The translations under genes were made by a program, and so were the position numbers. Shown here piece after piece: positions 8,069 to 14,816 of a stretch of DNA of 17,907 nucleotides; the stretch's first letter is position 1; every line of letters starts with the position of its first letter. This DNA comes from SIAJ01 sp036266155 (GTDB lineage: Bacteria > Planctomycetota > Planctomycetia > Gemmatales > Gemmataceae): the NCBI GenBank assembly GCA_036266155.1, contig DATANR010000224.1, positions 1 through 17,907 on the forward strand. The letters run 5' to 3'. The notes beneath the pieces are model-generated. The model searched no databases. It was not told the origin of the DNA and saw only the letters and a program-made list of their open reading frames with translations.

Positions 8069-8113
8069 CGAAGCACCAGCGGGGAACGACTTGACGTTCC
8101 GGCTGGTGCTTCG
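8069..8113 (-). terminator. Long palindromic hairpin downstream of the hydrolase gene
   Basis: CGAAGCACCAGC (8069-8080) pairs perfectly with GCTGGTGCTTCG (8102-8113), and inside it GGAACG (8083-8088) pairs with CGTTCC (8095-8100) around loop ACTTGA. The two stems are separated only by a 2:1 internal loop, giving 18 bp in total. It lies about 35 nt beyond the hydrolase stop codon on the minus strand and upstream of the sigma-factor gene. Terminator or dispersed palindromic repeat; no T-tract. Confidence 0.6.
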
Positions 8114-8148
8114 ATGCGAACTGGAAATGTCAGGGAACGGTCAACGTG

Positions 8149-8904
8149 TCACTCTTCGAAATCGTCCTCTTCCGCATCCCAACAGGCGTCGTGGTCGGCG
8201 TTGCGGATGACCCAGCGGTTCACGTCGCGAAGCATGTTCGGGTGAACGACGTGGGTGCATGGATAGGTGCTGAGCAGCACGTCGGCGCCGGCGCCGTAGA
8301 GGGCCAGGAAGTCACGCCGGGCCATTTCCAAGGGCACCACTTCGTTGGCGGCCCCGTGAGCGATCAGCACGCGGAGGTCTTTGACTTCATCGTCGTGGAA
8401 CAGCGGCCCTTCGCTCGGCCGCGGCAAGGTTCCGTTCACCGAGATCACGCCCGCGAACCGGCCGGGGTTCTGGAGAGCCAGGCGATAAGCGATGCCGGCG
8501 CCTTCCGCGACGCCCGCGAGGTAAACGCGTTCGGAGTGGATGTGGAACTCGTGGCGAGTTTGTTCGACGGCCTTGAACAAGTATTCGCTCAGGTGCGCGT
8601 CGTACTCGCCGACTTCGCCCCAGCCGAATGCGGGCAGGCCGTCGTCGTCTTTCAAATTCAACGGCACCGGGCCTTGCAGGCTGAGGTAGATCGCGTTGCG
8701 CCGGCTGATCCGCGGGGCGAGCCGCAACACTTGCTCGTCGCTGCCGCCATGCGGGTGGAAGAACACGATCAGTGGATACGCATAGTTCGGCTCATAACCG
8801 GTCGGCAGGAACGTGCGGACAGGCAACGAACTCAGGTGCGGCAACTGCGACGCGTAGACACCTTCCGTGGGCGACATCAAAGCGGAGAACAGGGTGCGTG
8901 GCAT
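8149..8904 (-). CDS. Alpha/beta-hydrolase-fold protein, esterase/phospholipase-like, apparently lacking the catalytic serine
   Basis: A 251-residue protein from ATG 8904 (AGGCGGA about 7 nt upstream); a longer start at ATG 9042 is possible because a good promoter lies right before it. It resembles the carboxylesterase/phospholipase or PHB-depolymerase-like branch: strand LIVFFHPHGG (45-54) with an oxyanion-hole HGG, then VYLAGVAEGAGIAYRLAL where the nucleophile elbow G-x-S-x-G is expected. Here it is G131-V-A133-E-G135; the alanine codon GCG is clear (8506-8508). The acid position in HGAANEVVP reads N187 where Asp is usual, while candidate His residues remain (H218, H221). The C-terminus is acidic (DAEEDDFEE). 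It may be a non-catalytic binding protein or use an unusual mechanism. No signal peptide, so probably cytoplasmic. Confidence 0.8.
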   Translation of the reverse strand: MPRTLFSALMSPTEGVYASQLPHLSSLPVRTFLPTGYEPNYAYPLIVFFHPHGGSDEQVLRLAPRISRRNAIYLSLQGPVPLNLKDDDGLPAFGWGEVGEYDAHLSEYLFKAVEQTRHEFHIHSERVYLAGVAEGAGIAYRLALQNPGRFAGVISVNGTLPRPSEGPLFHDDEVKDLRVLIAHGAANEVVPLEMARRDFLALYGAGADVLLSTYPCTHVVHPNMLRDVNRWVIRNADHDACWDAEEDDFEE

Positions 8905-9280
8905 TGAGGGTCCGCCTAAGCTTGGGGACGCAGGACGGCCAGGGCCGACCGTTCGCGTCACAACAGGGATGCCGACAGGTGCGACTCTAGGGGTAACATC
9001 AACTCGGCACCGGGTATTCACTTCCGGCGAGTGCCGCTTCATCAATCCGCGGCAAGTTTACGTTCATTGAAAAAAGGAGTCAACGAAGCATTGGCGCGAA
9101 CTTGAGGGAAAATGCTCGCCATCAGTTGTTTTTCATCCATCTATGCGGGTCGGGGCAAATGCAGTGGAGTTCGGACCCGGCGGAAGCTGGCGAAACCTTG
9201 CCGGCTGCGAAAGCGCGTGGGTCCCGGCCGCCGGCGAAGCGCCCCTACGATCGGCACAATCGCCACGACCCGACCTCATT
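8905..9280. other. Intergenic region between cysC and the hydrolase gene
   Basis: I see no convincing gene here. It holds the minus-strand promoter candidate (9055-9083). Near the cysC 3' end there is a weak nested stem, GGACCC(9173-9178)/GGGTCC(9219-9224) enclosing AGCTGGC(9185-9191)/GCCGGCT(9200-9206), which might help end the cysC transcript. If the hydrolase starts at 9042 rather than 8904, part of this stretch is coding; that extension (MKRHSPEVNTR...) has no recognisable motif. Confidence 0.5.
9055..9083 (-). promoter_or_regulatory. Sigma-70-type promoter for the hydrolase gene
   Basis: On the minus strand TTGACT (9083-9078) is followed after exactly 17 nt by TAAACT (9060-9055). The -35 matches consensus at 5 of 6 positions and the -10 at 4 of 6, with ideal spacing. 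The predicted transcript start near 9048 leaves a leader of about 144 nt to ATG 8904, or makes ATG 9042 nearly leaderless. Confidence 0.6.
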
Positions 9281-9976
9281 TCAGGCAATAATCCCACGCT
9301 GTTGCAGGAACTGCAACACGCGCGCGACGCCTTCTTGCGTCGATGTCGAGCCTGTATCAATCGTCAATTCCGGCGCGACCGGAGCTTCGTAGGGGTCGTC
9401 GATTCCCGTGAAAACCATGCCTTTTCCCTGGGCAACGGCCGCCCGTGCCTGTTTGTAAAGCCCCTTGGGATCACGCTGCTCGCACACCTCAATTGCCGTA
9501 TTCACAAAGACTTCGATAAATGGAATCGGCCCGGTCTTGTTCGTTTCGTGGATCGCGCGCACCGCGTCGCGGTCCTTGCGATAGGGGCTGATGAAGCTCG
9601 CCAGCGTGATCAGCCCGCTATCCGCGAAAAGCTTCGCCACCTCGCCAACGCGACGAATATTTTCGACGCGATCGTCAGCTGAGAATCCCAGTCCAAAGCG
9701 CTTCGCGGCGGCCTCGGAGTAGCCGCGAGACTGCATCAAAATCTTCGGCCCGGCATTCAATCCGAAACGAACGTTGTCGCCGTCGAGCACGTAAGCCGCG
9801 TGACTGCGCTGCGTGAGCACTTGCTCGACCGCGATCGCGAGCGTGCTCTTGCCCGACCCCGACAGACCCGTGAACCAGAGCGTGCAGCCCTTCTGTTTCA
9901 GGAGCTGCTCGCGCTCCGGGCGCGTGACCGACCCCTCGTGCCAGGTGATGCGGACAGGGTCGATCTGACTGCTCAT
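9281..9976 (-). CDS. cysC: Adenylylsulfate (APS) kinase
   Basis: A 231-residue protein that phosphorylates adenosine 5'-phosphosulfate with ATP to give PAPS, the sulfate donor and assimilation intermediate; cytoplasmic. The P-loop GLSGSGKST is at 37-45, LDGDNVRFGLN at 64-74, the DDRVENIRRVGEVAKLF and SPYRKDRDAVR blocks follow, then FIEVFVNT and CEQRDPKGLYKQARA, and the FTGIDDPYEAP block near the C-terminus. The order and motifs are diagnostic. ATG 9976 is supported by GGAG 7 nt upstream; the in-frame upstream part reads into the divergent promoter region. About 19 extra residues (75-95) sit between GLN and LGFS compared with the usual enzyme, explaining the length (usually near 200). No sulfurylase gene (cysD/cysN or sat) is adjacent. 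It is divergent from the DUF1549 gene at 10104. Confidence 0.95.
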   Translation of the reverse strand: MSSQIDPVRITWHEGSVTRPEREQLLKQKGCTLWFTGLSGSGKSTLAIAVEQVLTQRSHAAYVLDGDNVRFGLNAGPKILMQSRGYSEAAAKRFGLGFSADDRVENIRRVGEVAKLFADSGLITLASFISPYRKDRDAVRAIHETNKTGPIPFIEVFVNTAIEVCEQRDPKGLYKQARAAVAQGKGMVFTGIDDPYEAPVAPELTIDTGSTSTQEGVARVLQFLQQRGIIA

Positions 9977-10046
9977 CCGGGACTCCGGCCGTCGCGCTGG
10001 GTGAAAGCGGTTGTTGTAGATGGACGTGCAACATGTGTCGCGGTGT

Positions 10047-10055
10047 TGGTACAAT
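10047..10055 (+). promoter_or_regulatory. Extended -10-like element TGGTACAAT before DUF1549 (locus B)
   Basis: TG-N-TACAAT matches an extended -10 box (TACAAT 10050-10055), in the gap between divergent cysC and the DUF1549 gene. A start near 10062 would leave about 42 nt of leader to GTG 10104 and would exclude the upstream ATG at 10020 from the transcript. No clear -35 box is seen. Confidence 0.45.
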
Positions 10056-10103
10056 CACAATCACGCCATAGCCCACCCCGCCGACTCGATTCCGAGACTG
10101 CCT

Positions 10104-13100
10104 GTGCGCTGGTCCCTGCTCTCCCTCATCATCGCATCGACGGCGATCGCGGCCGATCCGGTGGACTACACGCGCGACGTCAAGCATCTGTTCCAGGAGC
10201 GTTGCTTCGCTTGCCACGGCGCGCTCAAGCAACAGGGCAAGCTGCGACTCGACAGCGGCGAACTCATTCGCAAGGGCGGGAAGTCGGGCCCAATTGTTCA
10301 GCCCGGCAAGTCGGCCGAGAGCATCCTCGTCCAACGAGTGAGCGACCCGGATGAAGCGACACGGATGCCGCCGGAAGGGCAGCCGTTAAGTGCGGATCAG
10401 ATCGGCAAGTTGAAAGTATGGATCGAACAGGGGGCTACGTTCCCTACCGATGACAAGCCAGAGCCGGATCCGCGCGATCACTGGGCATTCCGCACGCCCG
10501 TGCGGCCACCGGTTCCGGATGCGAGCAAGAATCCAATCGACGCATTCCTGGCCGCCGAGTGGCAGAAGCGCGGCCTGAAGCCGCAGCCGGCCGCTGATAA
10601 ACGGCTCCTGCTTCGTCGCGTCTATCTCGACTTGATCGGCTTGCCGCCGACCGCGGAGCAGATCGACGCGTTCCTCAAGGACGGGTCGCCAAAAGCCTTC
10701 GACAAGATGGTGGCCCAACTCCTCGAAAGCCCGCAGTACGGCGAACGCTGGGGCCGGCACTTCATGGACATCTGGCGCTATTCCGATTGGTGGGGCCTCG
10801 GCGCCGAGGTGCGCAACAGTCAGAAGCACATGTGGCACTGGCGCGACTGGCTCATTGAATCGTTGAACGCGGACAAGGGCTACGACCGCATGATCCGCGA
10901 GATGCTCGCCGCGGATGAACTTTGTCCCACAGACATGAACGCCAGACGCGCGACTGGTTACCTCGCCCGACAGTACTTCATCTTCAATCGCACGACGTGG
11001 ATGGACGAGACGGTTGAGCACACCGCCAAGGCCTTTCTCGGCCTGACGATGAATTGCTGCAAATGCCACGACCACAAGTACGACCCCATTCGGCAGGACG
11101 ACTACTACCGCTTTCGCGCGTTCTTCGAGCCGTATCAGGTTCGTGCCGAGATGGTGCCCGGCGAGATCGATTTCGAGAAGGACGCGCTGCCGACGGGCTT
11201 CGACTGCAACCTCGACGCGATCACCTTCAAGCATCGCCGCGGTGACGATCGGCAGCCGATCAAGGAAGTGAAGATCACGCCAGGTCTGCCGGCCGTACTC
11301 GCGGCTGAATTGACGATCGACGCGGTGAATCTGCCGGCCGAGGCCTACGCGCCACACCTGCGGCAGTTCGTCGAAGTGAACTACATCAAGACCGCGGAGG
11401 CCAAGGTAACGGCCGCTCGGGAGGCGGTGGCGAAAGCGAAGGACGCGCTGGCGGCCGCCGAGCGCATTGCGAAGGAGACGCCAGTTCAGTCGCCCGCGCC
11501 GACGAGCGCAGGCACGCGGAAACTGATCGCGAAGGACGACTTTGCCAAGCCCAATCCCGACCTGTGGACTGTCGGAGCGGGCAAGTGGAAGCATGACAAA
11601 GGCGTGCTGACGCAATCGTTCCCCGATGCTGAGCGCAGCATATTGCGGCTCAAGACCGCCGGTCCGGCGGATTTCGAAGCGAAGTTCAAATACACGGTGA
11701 CCGGCGGCGAGCCCTGGCGATCGATCGGCCTGACCTTCGATGTGGCTGGCGACAACGAGGTCATGGTCTACACAAGCGCCAATGCCGGCGCGCCGAAGTT
11801 GCAGGTGTCCTACAAGCAGGGCGGGAACTACGTCTTTCCCACAGACGGCATGGTGGCCCGACCGTTCAAGGTCGGCGACACGATCGAAATGACGATTCGC
11901 GTTCACGGGCCGCTCATCAATGTCGCGTTGAATGGCGAGCATGTCCTGGCTTATCGGCTGCCGGTTCCACGCAAGTCCGGAGCGATCGAGTTGATCACTT
12001 ACGCGACGACCGCCGAGTTCCGCGCATTTGCTTTGAGCCCACTTGGCACGGACGTGAAGCTCGTGGAATCGGCAGGCGCGAGGACGCCAGCAAAGACGAC
12101 GCCGGAACAGGCGAAGCGTGCTCTCGAAGTTGCGGAAAAGGCCCTCGCCGTGGTTGAGGCCGAGATGCTGAGCCTGAAGTCTCGCTTTGCCGCTGAGCGA
12201 GCCAAGTTTGGCAAGGCCGCGGAGGCAGCATCGCTTGCGAAGGCGGCGGCGAAGGCCGAGAAACAGGCGGCACTCGCCACGACCGAAGAAGCATTGGCCA
12301 GAGCCGAGTTAGAAGTCGCGCAGGCCGCGACCGCGCAAAAGCCGGCCGCGGAAAAGAAGCGTGATACAGCGAAGGCCGCGGTGGAGTCGGCGAAGAAAGC
12401 CGTTGAGAACCCCGGAGAGACGTACACGGCTCCGCGCGGGGCGCTCAAGACACGCGAAAACAATCTTGAGACGGATGCGACTCGATTGAAGCCATTCCCG
12501 CCGACCAGCACCGGCCGGCGCTCGGCACTCGCAAACTGGATTACCGAGCGTTCCAATCCACTGGCGGCTCGGGTGGCAGTCAATCACATTTGGAACCGCC
12601 ACTTCGGCACGCCGCTCGTGGCCAACGTGTTCGACTTCGGCCGCAAGGGCGCGAAGCCGACGCACCCGGAACTACTCGACTGGCTAGCCGTCGAGTTCAT
12701 GGAACATGGTTGGAGCCTGAAGCACATTCATCGACTCATCGTGACGTCGGACTTCTATCGCTTGTCGTCGTCCACCGCTAATGCGGATCCCGCTACTTTG
12801 AAAGCCGACCCGGAGAACCGCTATCTCTGGCGGCGCAACCCGATACGTATGGAGTCCGAGGTCGTTCGCGACAGTCTGCTTCTACTGGCCGGCCAACTTG
12901 ATCTCACTCACGGCGGGCCGTCGATCGACGTGAACGGTCAAGCCGATTCCAAACGCCGGAGCCTGTATTTCGTACACTCGCATAATGAGCACCACAAGTT
13001 CCTGATGCAATTCGACGACCCCGGCGTGCTCGAATGTTATCGCCGCACTGAAAGCATCGTCCCGCAACAGGCCCTGACGCTCGCGAATAGCAAATTCACC

Positions 13101-13346
13101 CTGACGATGGCCGATGCCATTGCAGCCCGTCTTGGCAAGGGCACGGATAGCGACTACGTCTCCGCCGCGTTCGAATTGATCTTGGCGACGACGCCGACGG
13201 CCGAAGAGAAACAGACCTGCTTGTCGGCACTGGCTGAATTGCAGAAGTTGCTCAAGGAACAGAAACACGCCGACCCCGTGGGCAAGAGCCGCGCCGACTT
13301 GGTTGGAGCGTTGCTAAACCACAACGACTTCGTGACGATCCGCTAA
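10104..13346 (+). CDS. Exported PSCyt1/DUF1549/DUF1553 protein with beta-sandwich insert between coiled coils (locus B)
   Basis: A 1080-residue protein. I prefer GTG 10104 to ATG 10020: GTG starts a compact signal peptide (RWSLLSLIIASTAIAA), and the 28 residues before it lie over the promoter candidate. Domains: a cytochrome-c-like segment with C34-x2-C37-H38 (CFACHG) and MPPEGQPLSADQ; DUF1549 at about 145-390 with C318-x2-C321-H322 in CKCHDHKYDPIRQDDYY; a helical stretch at about 428-460; a beta-sandwich at about 478-644 (DDFAKPNPDLWTVGAGKW, LNGEHVLAYR) resembling concanavalin-like/DUF1080 modules; a long Ala/Lys/Glu-rich coiled coil at about 666-769; DUF1553 at about 793-1075 (NPLAARVAVNHIWNRHFG, QALTLANS). 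The DUF1501 partner follows 29 nt downstream, surely cotranscribed. The beta-sandwich may bind carbohydrate; that is inference. Confidence 0.92.
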   Translation: MRWSLLSLIIASTAIAADPVDYTRDVKHLFQERCFACHGALKQQGKLRLDSGELIRKGGKSGPIVQPGKSAESILVQRVSDPDEATRMPPEGQPLSADQIGKLKVWIEQGATFPTDDKPEPDPRDHWAFRTPVRPPVPDASKNPIDAFLAAEWQKRGLKPQPAADKRLLLRRVYLDLIGLPPTAEQIDAFLKDGSPKAFDKMVAQLLESPQYGERWGRHFMDIWRYSDWWGLGAEVRNSQKHMWHWRDWLIESLNADKGYDRMIREMLAADELCPTDMNARRATGYLARQYFIFNRTTWMDETVEHTAKAFLGLTMNCCKCHDHKYDPIRQDDYYRFRAFFEPYQVRAEMVPGEIDFEKDALPTGFDCNLDAITFKHRRGDDRQPIKEVKITPGLPAVLAAELTIDAVNLPAEAYAPHLRQFVEVNYIKTAEAKVTAAREAVAKAKDALAAAERIAKETPVQSPAPTSAGTRKLIAKDDFAKPNPDLWTVGAGKWKHDKGVLTQSFPDAERSILRLKTAGPADFEAKFKYTVTGGEPWRSIGLTFDVAGDNEVMVYTSANAGAPKLQVSYKQGGNYVFPTDGMVARPFKVGDTIEMTIRVHGPLINVALNGEHVLAYRLPVPRKSGAIELITYATTAEFRAFALSPLGTDVKLVESAGARTPAKTTPEQAKRALEVAEKALAVVEAEMLSLKSRFAAERAKFGKAAEAASLAKAAAKAEKQAALATTEEALARAELEVAQAATAQKPAAEKKRDTAKAAVESAKKAVENPGETYTAPRGALKTRENNLETDATRLKPFPPTSTGRRSALANWITERSNPLAARVAVNHIWNRHFGTPLVANVFDFGRKGAKPTHPELLDWLAVEFMEHGWSLKHIHRLIVTSDFYRLSSSTANADPATLKADPENRYLWRRNPIRMESEVVRDSLLLLAGQLDLTHGGPSIDVNGQADSKRRSLYFVHSHNEHHKFLMQFDDPGVLECYRRTESIVPQQALTLANSKFTLTMADAIAARLGKGTDSDYVSAAFELILATTPTAEEKQTCLSALAELQKLLKEQKHADPVGKSRADLVGALLNHNDFVTIR

Positions 13347-13358
13347 GCCGCTTGCGGC
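13347..13358 (+). other. Small intercistronic hairpin
   Basis: GCCGC-TT-GCGGC directly follows the DUF1549 stop codon and precedes the DUF1501 ribosome-binding site (GGAGA, 13367-13371). It is a 5-bp stem with a very tight loop, possibly stabilising the upstream message or tuning coupling in the two-gene operon. Confidence 0.35.
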
Positions 13359-13375
13359 GTAGCGCGGAGAGATCT

Positions 13376-14800
13376 ATGTTCACCCGTCGCTCCTTCCTCG
13401 CCAACAGCTTCAGCGGCCTCGCCCTGGCCGCGATGCTCCATCGCGATGGCTACGCATCGCCGAGCACCTCCTGGGCGCCGCCCGACGGCAAGCCGCACTT
13501 CGCGCCCAAGGCCAAGTCGGTCATCTGGCTCTTCATGAACGGTGGCGTTTCGCATCTCGAAACGTTTGACCCCAAGCCGGAACTCGACAAGTTCGCGGGC
13601 AAGTCGATCGGCGAGACGCCTTACAAAGACGTGCAGAACCCCGACAAACTGAAACTCGCCCGCGTCGTCGTCATCAACGATGCCAATGGCCAGCAACGGA
13701 ACAAGCTCTTTCCGACGCAAGTGGGTTTCAAGAAGCGCGGCAAGGCGGGCATCGAGGTCAGCGACTGGTTGCCCTTTACCGGCGAGTGCATCGATGACAT
13801 CGCCGTCATCCGGTCGATGTACACGACCGACGACAATCACGGAGCACAGACGCAGTTCCACACCGGCCGGCACATGCTCGACGGCGAGTATCCGACGCTC
13901 GGGGCCTGGGTTCACTACGGTCTCGGCTCGCTCAACGACAACTTGCCGCAGTTCGTCAGCATGGGCAAGCGCGAGTATTGGAACCTGAAGGACGGCCATT
14001 ACCTGGGGCCCGCGCACGATGCGGTGCCCGTGCGTGTCGATCCGGCGAATCCGCTCGACTACGGCAAGCCTGAAGGGCCGATCACCGCGGCCGAGCAGAA
14101 AATCGGCTTCGATCTCGTCGGCCGACTCAACAAGCTGAAGGCAGCGGAATACCCTGGCGACTCTTCGCTCGATGCCCGCATCAAGTCCTATGAACTCGCG
14201 TTCCGCATGCAGAAGTCGCTGCCCGACGTGCTCGACTTTGCCAAGGAAACCGCCGAAACGAAGAAGCTCTACGGCATCGATCAGCCGGCGACACGCGATT
14301 TCGGCATGCAAATGCTCGCGGCTCGGCGGATGGTCGAGCGCGGCGTGCGCTTCATCCAAGTACAACATGGCGCCGGCGGTGCTGGCGCGTGGGATGCGCA
14401 TGGCGGGTTGAAGACCAACCACTCGACCAACTGCAAGGCCGTCGATCAGCCGATCGCGGGGTTGTTGAAAGATCTGAAGCGGACCGGCTTGTTGAAGGAC
14501 ACCATCGTCGTTTTCGCATCCGAGTTCGGCCGCACGCCGGGCACGCAAGGGAGCGACGGCCGCGATCATCACATCTTCGGCTTCACCGTCTGGATGGCCG
14601 GTGGCGGACTCAAGAGCGGCATCGTGCATGGCAAGACCGACGAGATCGGTTTCCATGCCGTCGAGGATCGCCACTACGTCACCGACGTGCACGCGACGAT
14701 CATGCACCAACTCGGGCTCGACTCACGCAAGCTCGAAATCCCCGGCCGCAAGCGCCTCGACGTCGATCACGGCACGCCGATCAAGGCCATCATTGCCTGA
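13376..14800 (+). CDS. Tat-exported DUF1501 protein (locus B)
   Basis: A 474-residue protein. ATG 13376 has GGAGA six nt upstream and opens a textbook twin-arginine signal, FTRRSFLAN (R4, R5) followed by SFSGLALAAM. DUF1501 hallmarks: WLFMNGGVSHLETFDPKP at 51-68, the DDNHGAQTQFHTGRH block, RFIQVQHGAGGAGAWDAHGG, FASEFGRTPGTQGSDGRDHH, and the C-terminal DVHATIMHQLGLDSRKLEIP. This is the common planctomycete subtype found directly downstream of DUF1549/DUF1553 genes, as here. It differs clearly from the locus A copy in length and in the residues around the motifs, so it is not a recent duplicate. Its enzymatic role is undetermined; the fold relates to sulfatases and phosphatases. Confidence 0.93.
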   Translation: MFTRRSFLANSFSGLALAAMLHRDGYASPSTSWAPPDGKPHFAPKAKSVIWLFMNGGVSHLETFDPKPELDKFAGKSIGETPYKDVQNPDKLKLARVVVINDANGQQRNKLFPTQVGFKKRGKAGIEVSDWLPFTGECIDDIAVIRSMYTTDDNHGAQTQFHTGRHMLDGEYPTLGAWVHYGLGSLNDNLPQFVSMGKREYWNLKDGHYLGPAHDAVPVRVDPANPLDYGKPEGPITAAEQKIGFDLVGRLNKLKAAEYPGDSSLDARIKSYELAFRMQKSLPDVLDFAKETAETKKLYGIDQPATRDFGMQMLAARRMVERGVRFIQVQHGAGGAGAWDAHGGLKTNHSTNCKAVDQPIAGLLKDLKRTGLLKDTIVVFASEFGRTPGTQGSDGRDHHIFGFTVWMAGGGLKSGIVHGKTDEIGFHAVEDRHYVTDVHATIMHQLGLDSRKLEIPGRKRLDVDHGTPIKAIIA

Positions 14801-14802
14801 TC

Positions 14803-14810
14803 GGTACAAT
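14803..14810 (+). promoter_or_regulatory. GGTACAAT -10-like element placing the pseudouridine synthase transcript start at its ATG
   Basis: TACAAT at 14805-14810 ends 6 nt before the ATG at 14817 and begins right after the DUF1501 stop (14798-14800). A start at the usual distance from this box would fall on the A of the ATG, giving a leaderless mRNA; consistently there is no SD. No -35 box is visible. Confidence 0.45.
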
Positions 14811-14816
14811 GTCCCA

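Noticed and set aside
9084..9280. Small RNA or tRNA gene in the gap below cysC
   Set aside because: No cloverleaf or strong terminator is recognisable; only weak nested stems around 9173-9224.
10386..11942. Minus-strand open frame of 518 codons opposite the locus B DUF1549 gene
   Set aside because: High GC keeps antisense frames open. The sense strand carries CxxCH, DUF1549 and the sandwich insert; the antisense has no known motif.
13343..14710. Minus-strand open frame of 455 codons opposite DUF1501-B
   Set aside because: It lies wholly over a well-supported DUF1501 gene, and its composition is that of a codon-phase shadow.
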